A DNA stretch of 64,000 nucleotides from an uncultured Prevotellaceae bacterium (GTDB lineage: Bacteria > Bacteroidota > Bacteroidia > Bacteroidales > Bacteroidaceae). How positions within the stretch are numbered: the first letter of the stretch is position 1; each line of letters opens with the position of its first letter. Below, piece by piece: positions 8,215-16,116 of this stretch. The stretch spans positions 1 to 64,000 of the forward strand of contig CAMZCM010000006.1 of assembly GCA_947305005.1 (NCBI GenBank), in the 5' to 3' direction. Made by a program: the position numbers and the translations under genes. Under the pieces are notes generated by a model. The model was not told the DNA's origin. It searched no databases and saw only the letters and a program-made list of their open reading frames with translations.

Positions 8215-9003
8215 ATGAAAAAGATCATCTTCTCCCTGATGTTGAGCTTCAGCTCCATTCTTTCACTCTCTGCCATGAGTTACAATGAAGCACGCGAACA
8301 AGCCCGCTTTCTCACCGACAAGATGGCTTATGAGTTGAATCTGAACGACCAGCAATATAGTGATTGCTATGAGATCAACCTCGACTATCTGTTGAGCGTT
8401 GAGACGGCCGTCGATCTCTATGGCGACTACCTGACCTATCGTAATGCAGACATCCGTCACATTCTCTTCGACTGGCAGTACTCGCTCTTCGCAGCCGCCG
8501 ATTATTTCTTCCGTCCGCTCTCATGGCTGCATGGAGCTTGGTATTTCCCCATCTATCGCCATTACCGTGTAGGTCATTATTACTATGGTCATCCCGCTGT
8601 TTATTATAGCTATCGTGGCGGACATGGTCGCTTCTATCATCGTGCAGGCTACTATATCTCACGCCGCCCTCATGTTGACCATCGCAGCTATCACATTGGC
8701 AGTACTCGTCATTCTCATGTGGGTTACCATCGTCCAAGTTCCACTCGCTCCACTATCCGTGGCGGCTCCTTCGGTCATAGCGGACGCCCTAGCAATCATG
8801 GCAGTTTGAGCGGACGTAGTAGCCATAGTGGCTCCAGCAGTCATGGCAGCATCTCAGGACGCGGTGGCAGTCATAGTAGCAGCCATAGAGGTTCCAGCAG
8901 TCATGGTAGCTTTAGTGGACGCAGTAGCAGCCACAGCGGAGGTCACTCTGGCAGTCATAGCGGTGGCAGCCACGGAGCCCGTAGCGCTCGAGGCAGACGA
9001 TAA
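8215..9003 (+). CDS. Secreted protein with His/Tyr- and Ser/Gly/His-rich tail
   Basis: This 262-residue protein has a clear signal peptide (MKKIIFSLMLSFSSILSLSA). Residues about 21-100 form a helical-looking region with many acidic and Tyr residues (YELNLNDQQYSDCYEINLDYLLSVE). Residues about 105-165 are Tyr/His-rich (HYYYGHPAVYYSYRGGHGRFYH), and residues about 175-262 are a low-complexity Ser/Gly/His/Arg tail with irregular repeats of SSSHGSFSGR type. The His content suggests metal binding, but that is inference. I do not recognise a named family. It is flanked by its own promoter and a convergent GNAT gene. Confidence 0.8.
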   Translation: MKKIIFSLMLSFSSILSLSAMSYNEAREQARFLTDKMAYELNLNDQQYSDCYEINLDYLLSVETAVDLYGDYLTYRNADIRHILFDWQYSLFAAADYFFRPLSWLHGAWYFPIYRHYRVGHYYYGHPAVYYSYRGGHGRFYHRAGYYISRRPHVDHRSYHIGSTRHSHVGYHRPSSTRSTIRGGSFGHSGRPSNHGSLSGRSSHSGSSSHGSISGRGGSHSSSHRGSSSHGSFSGRSSSHSGGHSGSHSGGSHGARSARGRR

Positions 9004-9013
9004 GAATCATTGA

Positions 9014-9520
9014 TTAAAGGGTTTGTTGCCAAACCACAGCATCTGTAAAACCATCATCGCTGCGCAACCAGTCTTTCAGGGTTGCAGAAGGTGCAAAGGC
9101 CAGCCGCTCGAACAGTCGAGTGGCTGCTTTGTTTGTGGTGGCTATGATGGCGTAGAGTTGGTGCACATGTAGGCGACGGGCATAGCTACACAATTCCTGC
9201 ATCGCCAATTCTCCGATGTGTTGTCCTTGATAGTCAGGGAGTAGGGCCAGACCGATCTCTGCCCGCAGATGCACGGCATCGAAGTTCGTCAGGTCAGCAA
9301 ATCCAACGGCTGTTCCGTCTTTCTCTATGACTAAACGTACCTGTCCGTCGGCAAATAAGTCGTTCTGCTGGGAGGCGATATACTGGCGCAGCGCATAGCG
9401 GGAGTAGGGGACGGTAGCTGCCCCATATTGCCAGAACAAAGGGTCGTTTTCAATTTGGTACACGAGTTCCAAATCCTCGGGCTCCAATGCGCGCAGATGT
9501 ATGTTAGCAGAAGATGTCAT
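9014..9520 (-). CDS. GNAT family N-acetyltransferase (RimJ/RimL-like)
   Basis: This 168-residue protein has the GNAT fold signature: an N-terminal IHLRALEPEDLELVYQIEN, a central YRLV-like strand (VRLVIEKDGTAVGFADLTNFD) and the acetyl-CoA loop region ALLPDYQGQHIGELAMQEL. The late TNKAATRLFERLAF is typical of RimJ/RimL-type enzymes. The acceptor substrate (protein N-terminus, small amine or antibiotic) is unknown. It overlaps the upstream glycosyltransferase gene by 17 bases and is the last gene of the recR operon. Confidence 0.88.
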   Translation of the reverse strand: MTSSANIHLRALEPEDLELVYQIENDPLFWQYGAATVPYSRYALRQYIASQQNDLFADGQVRLVIEKDGTAVGFADLTNFDAVHLRAEIGLALLPDYQGQHIGELAMQELCSYARRLHVHQLYAIIATTNKAATRLFERLAFAPSATLKDWLRSDDGFTDAVVWQQTL

Positions 9521-10685
9521 TGGGAAGAATGAGGATTTGTGTAGCGGGGTTGTAGGTGCCGATTGCGCTGTGGTGACCGTTCTGGTAAGCCGTTATCAAC
9601 TGGCGGAGCATCGTTTGGTAGGGCTGTCCCTCGGGTGTCACTTCAAACGTCAGGTAAGTTGCATCCTTGTCGGCTTCGCTGAGGCTTGAGACATGCTTGG
9701 CTATCAACCCGTTGCGTTCGCAGATGGCAGACAGGCTGCTCCATGCTTCTTCGCTGCCGAGGAAACAGAGTGTCTCTGGAACAGGTGTGATGGAGTGACA
9801 GGCAAAGAACAGTTCACGTAGCTTATGATACCCTCTATGCAACCATTTGCGACACATGGAGAGAGTTCCCATCGTCACCACTGCCAACTCAATAATCAGC
9901 CATGAGAACCAATATCGACGTGCAAAATGCTTGCGGAAGAAGATGAGCATTGCTTTGTAGAAGTTCTGCACGTAGCGGAAACTCGTCATCTGTGTGCTTT
10001 CGCCTTTATAGTGCAGCATCAGCGACGGCGTGTACCAGCATTCCCATCCTGCCTGTGCAATGCGATAGCTGAGGTCAATATCCTCGCCGTACATGAAATA
10101 GTCTTCATCCAGCAGTTTTACCTGCTTCAACGCTTCGCGCCGGATCATCATGTATGCACCGGAAATCACTTCAATCTTTCCGTCGATGTTTTCGGGCAAG
10201 TGTCCCATATAGTAACGCCCGAAACGCGGATGGGTAGGGTAGAGGTTGCAAAGGCCGATCACCTTGTAGAACGAGGTGGCTGGCGTGGGCAATCCGCGTC
10301 GTGACTCAGGTGCGAAACTGCCGTCGCGGTTGATCATGTGGATGCCTAATGCTCCAGCCTTGGGGTGCTCGGTGAAGAAACGGATACAGTCCGCTAACGT
10401 ATCTTCTGCCACGAAGGTGTCTGGGTTCAGCAGCAGTACCAGGTCGCCTGTCGCTTGTCGGATAGCCTGATTATTCGCCCTTGCGAACCCCACGTTCTCT
10501 GTGTTCTCAATATAATGCACCTCGGGGAAATCCTTTCGCAGCAGCGCGATAGAGTCGTCTATGGAGGCGTTATCCACCACCCATGTCTCAACGTCAAGCC
10601 CTTTTGATGCACGGCGTACCGAGTCCAGGCACTGCCACAGGTAGTGCTTCACGTTGTAGTTGACGATGACGATGCTTAGCTTCAT
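9504..10685 (-). CDS. GT2 family glycosyltransferase with an extra C-terminal domain
   Basis: This 393-residue protein begins with a GT-A fold of the rhamnosyltransferase/WcaE type: LSIVIVNYNVKHYL, VVDNASIDDS, IENTENVGFARANNQ and LLLNPDT (DxD-like region). ISGAYMMIRREAL and DEDYFMYGEDIDLSYRI (acceptor/catalytic region) follow by about residue 230. Around 255-275 is a hydrophobic segment (FSWLIIELAVVTMGTLSMC), probably a membrane anchor. The last 100 residues (after LREL, starting CFLGSEEAW) are not part of the GT2 core and I do not recognise them. It probably transfers a sugar in cell-envelope polysaccharide synthesis at the inner membrane. It overlaps the preceding membrane-protein gene by 4 bases (ATGA). 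Confidence 0.88.
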   Translation of the reverse strand: MKLSIVIVNYNVKHYLWQCLDSVRRASKGLDVETWVVDNASIDDSIALLRKDFPEVHYIENTENVGFARANNQAIRQATGDLVLLLNPDTFVAEDTLADCIRFFTEHPKAGALGIHMINRDGSFAPESRRGLPTPATSFYKVIGLCNLYPTHPRFGRYYMGHLPENIDGKIEVISGAYMMIRREALKQVKLLDEDYFMYGEDIDLSYRIAQAGWECWYTPSLMLHYKGESTQMTSFRYVQNFYKAMLIFFRKHFARRYWFSWLIIELAVVTMGTLSMCRKWLHRGYHKLRELFFACHSITPVPETLCFLGSEEAWSSLSAICERNGLIAKHVSSLSEADKDATYLTFEVTPEGQPYQTMLRQLITAYQNGHHSAIGTYNPATQILILPNDIFC

Positions 10686-11119
10686 GATTCTTTATCCTGA
10701 GTGTTCTGTTCACGTTCGTAGATCATCTTATCCTGTGAGGGCCATACGAAGAGGAACACGAGCAGGATCATCAGCGCCATGTAAGCGTATGTAGGTTCGC
10801 ACCCTAAAAGATAGTAAACGAGAAGGTTATACAGCAAAGGTGTTGTCAGCATGAGCAAGCGGATGACAGACCAGCGCAGGTATTTCTCCTCGCTCTGTGT
10901 CACAGCAGCCTTCACGCGCTTCAAGGTCATGAGCTTCAGAGCCGTAGGGATGGTGATGATGGTCATCGCCACACCTGCGAAGCCCAGCCAATAGGCCGTC
11001 TGTTCCTGGCCCATGAGCGCCCCGCTCTCCAACGTATCTGTCTCAAAGAGCAGTGTTAGCACTCCTGCTACCAGCAACCCTGAGAAAAGCACGATTCGTA
11101 ATAACTTGATGATATTCAT
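10682..11119 (-). CDS. Hypothetical inner-membrane protein
   Basis: This 145-residue protein has about four hydrophobic stretches: near residues 5-25 (LLRIVLFSGLLVAGVLTLLF), 43-63, 88-105 (LLMLTTPLLYNLLVYYLL) and 110-127. It ends in a charged tail (DKMIYEREQNTQDKES). No family is recognised with confidence. It sits between recR (9-base gap) and the glycosyltransferase (4-base overlap), so it is very likely co-transcribed with both. Confidence 0.75.
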   Translation of the reverse strand: MNIIKLLRIVLFSGLLVAGVLTLLFETDTLESGALMGQEQTAYWLGFAGVAMTIITIPTALKLMTLKRVKAAVTQSEEKYLRWSVIRLLMLTTPLLYNLLVYYLLGCEPTYAYMALMILLVFLFVWPSQDKMIYEREQNTQDKES

Positions 11120-11128
11120 AACAATGAT

Positions 11129-11743
11129 CTAATACTTAGTGGTAAACGGTTTGCGATCCAGGATGCTGCGTCCCAGTGTCGCTTCGTCCGTGTAATGCAG
11201 TTGGTCATTTTGTGCCACGCCGCGTGCAATCGTGGTGATGGCGGTGTCGCGATAGTCGGCCAGCTTACGGAAGATATAAAAGTCAGTAGTGTCACCCTCC
11301 ATCGTGGGACTCAGCGCTAGAATGACCTCTTTGATGCCACCGGCTGCGATGCGATCCACCAGCGACTGAATCTCCAGATCCTGCGGCCCAATGCCGTCCA
11401 TCGGTGAGATAACGCCGCCCAGCACGTGATACACGCCGTTGTACTGCTGCGTTGCCTCTATGGCCATCACGTCCTGAATACTTTCCACCACGCAGATGGT
11501 GGCGTGGTCGCGAGCCGCTGTGGCGCAAATGGTGCAGATATCACCATCGCAGACATTGTGGCACACGCGGCAGTAGCGCACATTGGCCACCAGTTCATGC
11601 AGGCTGTCTGCAAATGCATCCACGTCCTGCTTGTCGCGTTTCAGCAGATGCAGCACCAGTCGCATCGCTGTCTTATGTCCAATGCCGGGCAACTGTGCAA
11701 ATTGTCCTACGGCACGATCCAAATATTGTGATGGAATTTCCAT
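11129..11743 (-). CDS. recR: Recombination mediator RecR
   Basis: This 204-residue protein has the normal length and full RecR architecture. These are an N-terminal helix-hairpin-helix ([20 protein letters not shown]), a four-Cys zinc finger ([16 protein letters not shown], about residues 57-72), a Toprim domain ([26 protein letters not shown]) and the C-terminal Walker-B-like part ([17 protein letters not shown]). With RecF/RecO it loads RecA on SSB-coated gaps. It is the first gene of a four-gene minus-strand operon, with its promoter 9 bases upstream of the ATG, so the transcript should be nearly leaderless. Confidence 0.97.
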   Translation of the reverse strand: MEIPSQYLDRAVGQFAQLPGIGHKTAMRLVLHLLKRDKQDVDAFADSLHELVANVRYCRVCHNVCDGDICTICATAARDHATICVVESIQDVMAIEATQQYNGVYHVLGGVISPMDGIGPQDLEIQSLVDRIAAGGIKEVILALSPTMEGDTTDFYIFRKLADYRDTAITTIARGVAQNDQLHYTDEATLGRSILDRKPFTTKY

Positions 11744-11751
11744 AACGGCTG

Positions 11752-11759
11752 CAAAGGTA
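11752..11759 (-). promoter_or_regulatory. -7 promoter element for recR operon
   Basis: The minus strand reads TACCTTTG (TAnnTTTG) only 9 bases from the recR start codon. The predicted transcription start nearly coincides with the ATG. Confidence 0.6.
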
Positions 11760-11777
11760 CACCTTTTAGTGGAAAAA

Positions 11778-11805
11778 GAAAAATGAATAATGAAAAATGA
11801 ATAAT
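11778..11805. repeat. 14-bp tandem repeat, two perfect copies
   Basis: GAAAAATGAATAAT occurs twice in direct tandem, followed by degenerate GAAAAATGAAAAATT to about 11827. It lies in the AT-rich spacer between recR and tRNA-Pro. A simple slippage repeat is the likely explanation. Confidence 0.7.
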
Positions 11806-11882
11806 GAAAGAGTGAAAAATGAAAAATTCAGCTCCAATACAAGAAAATGCGCACAAAAAGTAAAATAAATTGTAAAATGTAA

Positions 11883-11912
11883 TTTGTAAATCGTAAATAA
11901 TGCTTACCTTTG
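11883..11912 (+). promoter_or_regulatory. Promoter of tRNA-Pro
   Basis: TTTG at 11883-11886 and TACCTTTG at 11905-11912 are separated by 18 bases, a full Bacteroidota housekeeping promoter. It ends 10 bases before the mature tRNA. Confidence 0.75.
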
Positions 11913-11922
11913 CAGCCGCTTT

Positions 11923-11995
11923 CGGGGCGTAGCGCAGTTGGTAGCGCACCTGGTTTGGGACCAGGTGGTCGCCTGTTCGAGTCAGGTCGCCCCGA
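11923..11995 (+). tRNA. tRNA-Pro (anticodon TGG)
   Basis: The acceptor stem CGGGGCG (11923-11929) pairs with CGCCCCG (11988-11994), with discriminator A at 11995 and no encoded CCA. The D-arm is GCGCAGTTGGTAGCGC. The anticodon stem ACCTGGT/ACCAGGT flanks TTTGGGA with anticodon TGG, and the T-arm is CCTGTTCGAGTCAGG. All arms are intact. Confidence 0.96.
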
Positions 11996-12005
11996 CACAG
12001 CTAGC

Positions 12006-12054
12006 TCAGCGCGATAGTAAGATGTTAATCATCCGACTATCGCGCTGAATTTTT
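12006..12054 (+). terminator. Terminator of tRNA-Pro
   Basis: TCAGCGCGATAGT (12006-12018) and ACTATCGCGCTGA (12036-12048) make a perfect 13-bp stem with a 17-base loop, followed by ATTTTTG. Confidence 0.85.
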
Positions 12055-12096
12055 GCGGAGCTACTGTTGCACAATTGCGGAGCTACTGTTCCGCAA
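12053..12096. repeat. 16-bp direct repeat with a small inverted repeat
   Basis: TTGCGGAGCTACTGTT occurs at 12053-12068 and again at 12075-12090. The second copy continues into CCGCAA, so TTGCGG (12075-12080) and CCGCAA (12091-12096) can pair. The A-run that follows puts no T-run on the correct side for a terminator in either direction. The origin is unknown. Confidence 0.7.
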
Positions 12097-12111
12097 AAAA
12101 ATGAAAGGCTT

Positions 12112-13068
12112 CTACTTCTCTCGCTTAATTGCAACCTTTTGGACTTTACCATCTTTTGTGCGGATAATGTTCAGGCCTTTCTGTAGTTTGTTCATAGATC
12201 TGCCATCAACATAGTACACTTGTTTTACTCTCCTCTCGTCAAAAATAATAGGATGAATATTAGTAGGTGTTTTTATGACGGCATTTGCCGGCTTATTCTT
12301 TATCGTAACGCCCTCTGGAACATGAATCACTAATTCTTCTACTTCAGAACTGGTCTTTGAATCAAACCAAGTGACATCAGTCTCACTTCCGTCCCCTTCA
12401 TACCATATCTGACTTAGATGCCTACATTCAGTAAACAAGTCTTTAGACAGATACTTTACATGGGGGCCATCTGTCATATTAAAACACCATTGGAAAGTAC
12501 CATATTGATTTCCATAATTCTTGAAGCTTGCCTCATTTTTTCCATATTCTTCTGGTAAAATGTATAAACTGCTTGCATCTTTTATCAATCCATTGCCCAT
12601 CAATACACGGCTTAAGGTAGAATAGACCGTAGAGTGTTGATCCTCCATAAAGTCATCACCAAAGACTATAGAGAGCATGTTGCCTCCAACGACGATATAG
12701 TTCCCGTTGGGATCTTTACCATCAAACCGCGCATTTCCGCTATTTGAGGTGTATATAGCTTCTGTTGTAGTCCGAATACACCCCCACCAGTCAGCGCCCC
12801 AGTATGTATTCTTCTCACCATTCACACCTTTGAAATAGATCTTTGTATTAGCTGGTACTTTAGTAAATGTGGAGAAATCGTCAGCGGAAGTGAGCACAGC
12901 CTCATGCCATGTGACCTTATCAAAAGAATACTCTAATTGACAATAGCTGTTGTTGAAGTTGATATAGAAATCATCTGTTCCCATAAGCCACAGATAATCA
13001 TTTTGTTCCTGTGCATATGTAACAGAGGTTATAAGCACAAACAATATGCTTGACAAATATCTTTTCAT
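12112..13068 (-). CDS. Hypothetical secreted protein with a sorting-tail-like C-terminus
   Basis: The chosen ATG at 13068 starts a clean signal peptide (MKRYLSSILFVLITSVTYAQ); an ATG six codons upstream would only add charged residues. The mature protein (about 300 residues) begins DYLWLMGTDDFYINFNN. It has internal segments reminiscent of the beta-rich BspA/leucine-rich proteins of Prevotella (LFTECRHLSQIWYEGDG and VEELVIHVPEGVTIKN). It ends YYVDGRSMNKLQKGLNIIRT plus a basic tail, the form of the short C-terminal tail found on many Prevotella secreted proteins (DGR...KGxxI...). Function is unknown. Codon use is more AT-rich than its neighbours, which fits an accessory gene. Confidence 0.75.
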   Translation of the reverse strand: MKRYLSSILFVLITSVTYAQEQNDYLWLMGTDDFYINFNNSYCQLEYSFDKVTWHEAVLTSADDFSTFTKVPANTKIYFKGVNGEKNTYWGADWWGCIRTTTEAIYTSNSGNARFDGKDPNGNYIVVGGNMLSIVFGDDFMEDQHSTVYSTLSRVLMGNGLIKDASSLYILPEEYGKNEASFKNYGNQYGTFQWCFNMTDGPHVKYLSKDLFTECRHLSQIWYEGDGSETDVTWFDSKTSSEVEELVIHVPEGVTIKNKPANAVIKTPTNIHPIIFDERRVKQVYYVDGRSMNKLQKGLNIIRTKDGKVQKVAIKREK

Positions 13069-13237
13069 GTTTCTTATTTCATGCATAATATTCCATTTAT
13101 AATCGCTACAAAAGTAGAAAACTCTCGTGAATCAGCCAAGGGAATCAACAATTTTTACATTAATATCCTCAAAAACAGCCACAAAGCAGCTACAATCACA
13201 AAGACTGTAGCAGCTATTACTATACACTTTCTATCCT

Positions 13238-13402
13238 TTATCTAACCAGATATTTCTTTCCTTCTCTGAGAAGAATGCCCTTATGTGGACTCTTCAGTTT
13301 TCTACCACTGAGATCATAAACTGGGATATCCTTTTCTTTTTCATTTATTATGATACGCTGAACATCCATTGGATCGATTTCTACGATATTATTAAAGTAA
13401 TA
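13238..13402 (-). pseudogene. Decayed C-terminal remnant of a secreted protein gene
   Basis: An open frame of 54 codons on the minus strand ends in TAA at 13238. It contains VYDLSGRKLKSPHKGILLRE and ends KKYLVR, the same DGR/SGR...KGI...K tail grammar as the protein at 12112-13068. Upstream it runs into a TAA (13403-13405) with no plausible start for a functional protein. The body of the gene is missing, so this looks like the 3' end left after deletion or decay. Confidence 0.65.
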
Positions 13403-13618
13403 TATTAATTCGCACAAAGAAAAAGAGTGTTTTTCTTCAGAAAAATGGTAAGGAGGAATAAGGGAAGCAATCTTATTGCTTTCCCCCGACTGGCCATGGC
13501 AGACCTCTTCTGCGGAGGGCGGGGAAGCACGGAATCACGGATTTAAGGAGTTACGGAAATAAGGATATTGAAGAACCTTTACAGCCTGAAACATTCGTTA
13601 TTAGGGTGTAAAAAGGGG
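13403..13618. other. Non-coding stretch before the palindromic repeat
   Basis: No credible gene, RNA or complete promoter is seen on either strand. The sequence is AT-rich at first, then contains short purine-rich runs. It probably includes eroded remains of the gene whose tail lies at 13238-13402. Confidence 0.5.
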
Positions 13619-13695
13619 TATTAGGAGAAAAAATTGCTACTATACGAGTGCGCAAAAATTCCCACGTGTGGGAACAAATTTTCTCTCTAGAGGGA
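13619..13695. repeat. Palindromic intergenic element, copy 1
   Basis: The core TTCCCACGTGTGGGAA (13659-13674) has 7-bp arms around GT. It is preceded by TATTAGGAGAAAAAATTGCT and followed by CAAAT and a second near-palindrome, CTCTCTAGAGGGAG (about 13683-13696). The same layout occurs at 58860-58935: identical core plus CAAAT, similar A-rich left flank and a different second palindrome. It looks like a dispersed small element. Confidence 0.7.
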
Positions 13696-13775
13696 GTTGA
13701 AGAGCAATAAAGAGGAAGTTGAAAAATCTTGACGCATCAGGAGAAAAGAAAAAAGGTCCGAACAAAAATGAAAAT

Positions 13776-13813
13776 CGTCCAGACGAAATTGCAAATTCGT
13801 CCGGACGTTTTTT
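13776..13813. terminator. Terminator at the end of the trp operon
   Basis: CGTCCAGACGAA (13776-13787) pairs with TTCGTCCGGACG (13796-13807), one mismatch in 12 bp, loop of 8. On the plus strand it is followed by TTTTTTC, on the minus strand by ATTTTCATTTTTG. It can therefore end the trp transcript, which runs on the minus strand and stops translation at 13864. Confidence 0.7.
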
Positions 13814-13863
13814 CGATACCTATATATCTGTATTAAGTCACATCTAAAGCTCGGTACTAGAAC

Positions 13864-14643
13864 TTATTGTTGCAGCGCTGTGAAGAGTTGGTCGAGGGCT
13901 TGTTCGGGGTTACCTGTTTCGGCCAGGAGCGAGACGAACTTGGAGCCGATGATGGCGCCAGCAGCATTGTCCTGTGCGGCCTTGAGGGTTTGGGCGTTGC
14001 TGATGCCGAAACCGATCATGCGGGGATTACGGAGCTGCATAGCGTTGATGCGACGGAAGTATTCCTGTTTAGCATCGTCGAAACTCTTCTGGGCACCGGT
14101 GATGGCGGCGCTGCTGACCATGTAGATGAATCCGTCGGTATTGTCATCAATGAAACGGATGCGCTCTTCACTGGTCTCGGGCGTGATGAGCATGATGACA
14201 CGGAGGTCGTACTTGTCGGCTATCGGCTTGACACTCTCCAGATAGTCCTTGAAGGGTAGGTCAGGAATAATCATGCCGCTGACACCGGACTCCACGCACG
14301 ACTGGCAGAAGGCTTCGATGCCGTAGTGCAGGATGGGATTCAGGTAGCCCATCAGGATGAGGGGGATGGTGGCTTGCTCCTTAATGGACTTCAGCTGCTC
14401 AAAGAGGAGCTTAAGGCTCATGCCATTTTTCAGGGCGTTGGTGGCAGCTGTCTGGATAACGGGGCCGTCGGCCAACGGATCGCTGAAGGGAATGCCGACT
14501 TCGATGAAGTCAATGCCACGACGCTGCATGGCGAGGATGACATCGGTGGTGCTGTCGAGGGTGGGAGTGCCAGCACAGAAGTAAAGTGACAGGAATTTCT
14601 TGTCACCGCGGTTGGCGAAAATCTTATTAATCTTGTTCACCAT
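13864..14643 (-). CDS. trpA: Tryptophan synthase alpha chain
   Basis: This 259-residue (beta/alpha)8 enzyme cleaves indole-3-glycerol phosphate to indole and glyceraldehyde 3-phosphate and passes indole to TrpB. The catalytic Glu lies in [19 protein letters not shown], the catalytic Asp in IIPDLPF, and the phosphate-binding glycines in IGFGISN and GAIIGSKFV. Length and motifs are normal. It is the last gene of the trp operon, 28 bases after trpF. Confidence 0.97.
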   Translation of the reverse strand: MVNKINKIFANRGDKKFLSLYFCAGTPTLDSTTDVILAMQRRGIDFIEVGIPFSDPLADGPVIQTAATNALKNGMSLKLLFEQLKSIKEQATIPLILMGYLNPILHYGIEAFCQSCVESGVSGMIIPDLPFKDYLESVKPIADKYDLRVIMLITPETSEERIRFIDDNTDGFIYMVSSAAITGAQKSFDDAKQEYFRRINAMQLRNPRMIGFGISNAQTLKAAQDNAAGAIIGSKFVSLLAETGNPEQALDQLFTALQQ

Positions 14644-14671
14644 GGTTATTTACAATTTTACAATTTACGGT

Positions 14672-15328
14672 TTATAAATGATGATTGAGTTCATGGAGGA
14701 AATGGCGGAGGACGGTGACATCTTTCAGGGCGGGGGCGAGCTCGAAGCGGGAGTTGAGGTCGATGCCTGCACACTTTGTAGCAGCGGAACCGCTGCTTAC
14801 ACGAAACCAGTTGTTGAGAGCCTGGACATCATCAGGGCCAATGCCGCCGCTGAGCAGGAAGGGCGTAGCGCCGGAGTAGGCGGAGAGGACATTCCAGTCG
14901 AACTGACTGCCGCTGCCACCGGGGAGGGCGGTCTTGGTGTCGAAGAGGAAATAATCGGCGATGCCCTCATAAGGCTTAATGGCTTCTAAGTCATTGGCAG
15001 TAGCGATATTGAAGGCTTTGATAATGGCGATCGTACCGCCACATGCCGAACGAAGGACGCGGACATCATCGGGCGACTCGGTGCCGTGGAGCTGGATGAT
15101 GTTGAGGGCATAGTCAGCGGCGATACGCTTCACCTGTTCAATGTCCTCATCTACGAACACACCCACTCGCTTGCAACGCTCAGGGAGATAGGCGGGACGC
15201 TGGCTGACAAAACGCTTGGACTCCGGCCAGAAGATAAAGCCCATCATGTTCATCTGCGATTCTGCAAGCAGTTCTTCTACAGCGCGGATGTTATCAGGGT
15301 CCCGCATACCACAAACCTTAATAATCAT
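14672..15328 (-). CDS. trpF: Phosphoribosylanthranilate isomerase
   Basis: This 218-residue TIM barrel isomerises N-(5'-phosphoribosyl)anthranilate to the 1-deoxyribulose derivative. It starts IIKVCGMRDPDNI with the catalytic Cys (KVCGM). The catalytic Asp is in YFLFDTKTALPGGSGSQFDW, and the phosphate site is LSGGIGPDDV. The start codon overlaps the trpC stop by one base (TAATG), indicating translational coupling. Confidence 0.96.
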   Translation of the reverse strand: MIIKVCGMRDPDNIRAVEELLAESQMNMMGFIFWPESKRFVSQRPAYLPERCKRVGVFVDEDIEQVKRIAADYALNIIQLHGTESPDDVRVLRSACGGTIAIIKAFNIATANDLEAIKPYEGIADYFLFDTKTALPGGSGSQFDWNVLSAYSGATPFLLSGGIGPDDVQALNNWFRVSSGSAATKCAGIDLNSRFELAPALKDVTVLRHFLHELNHHL

Positions 15329-16095
15329 TACAATTCACTATTGATGTTCTTGATGAAGTCGTGAAGAGCTTGGCCCGGGTCGGCGGTCTTCATGAAGTTC
15401 TCGCCGATGAGGAAGCCACGGAAGCCGGCGGCGCGGAGGGCCTTGACGGTATCAGGGTTACTGATGCCGCTCTCGCTGACGAGAACGGGGTTGTCTGTGG
15501 CAGTGCCACATACAGTACGGAGGCGCTCGGCAAGACGGAAGGAGTTCTCGACGTCGGTGACGAAGGATCCGAGGTTGCGGTTGTTGATGCCGCAGAGGTC
15601 AGGGCCAAGGGCGGCATACTCTAACTCAGCCTCGGAGTGCATTTCGAGCAGGACTTCAAGGCCGAGGGTGTGGGCCTTTGCAATCAGATCGCGACATAAA
15701 GAACGGGACAGGCAGGCTGCGATGAGCAACACGGCTGAGGCGCCACAGAGCGCAGCTTCGTAAAGCTGAAACTCGTCGATGACGAAGTTCTTGTAGAGGA
15801 TGGGGATGGTGACACCAGCCGCGCGGGCAGTGCGGATGAAATCGTCGTGGCCGCCGAAGAAGTCCTTGTCGGTGAGGATGCTGAGGGCGGCGGCGCCGTT
15901 CTGCTGGTAGGAGAGGGGGATGAGGTCTGCACGACCTTCCTCCTTGATCCAACCTTTCGAGGGTGAACGGCGTTTGAATTCAGCGATGATGCCGGTTTCG
16001 CTCTGCAGCAGGGCCTCGCGTAGAGAGGGCTTCTTGACTCGCATCCGAGCCAATTCCTCACGCTTGTGATCCACTATTTCTTGAAGAATGTCCAT
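15328..16095 (-). CDS. trpC: Indole-3-glycerol phosphate synthase
   Basis: This 255-residue barrel enzyme converts carboxyphenylamino-deoxyribulose phosphate to indole-3-glycerol phosphate. Motifs include IIAEFKRRSPSKGWI (catalytic Lys and phosphate site), ALSILTDKDFFGG, LYKNFVIDEFQLYEA, GINNRNL and LVSESGIS. It is monofunctional here, separate from trpF, unlike the E. coli fusion. It lies 21 bases downstream of trpD. Confidence 0.96.
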   Translation of the reverse strand: MDILQEIVDHKREELARMRVKKPSLREALLQSETGIIAEFKRRSPSKGWIKEEGRADLIPLSYQQNGAAALSILTDKDFFGGHDDFIRTARAAGVTIPILYKNFVIDEFQLYEAALCGASAVLLIAACLSRSLCRDLIAKAHTLGLEVLLEMHSEAELEYAALGPDLCGINNRNLGSFVTDVENSFRLAERLRTVCGTATDNPVLVSESGISNPDTVKALRAAGFRGFLIGENFMKTADPGQALHDFIKNINSEL

Positions 16096-16116
16096 CTATG
16101 AGTTGATAGTTGAAAG

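Noticed and set aside
11923..12100. Integration site (att) in tRNA-Pro
   Set aside because: No copy of the tRNA 3' end and no integrase are present in the window.
12075..12101. Terminator for the gene at 12112 formed by TTGCGG/CCGCAA
   Set aside because: On the minus strand the T-run precedes the hairpin instead of following it, so it does not fit an intrinsic terminator.
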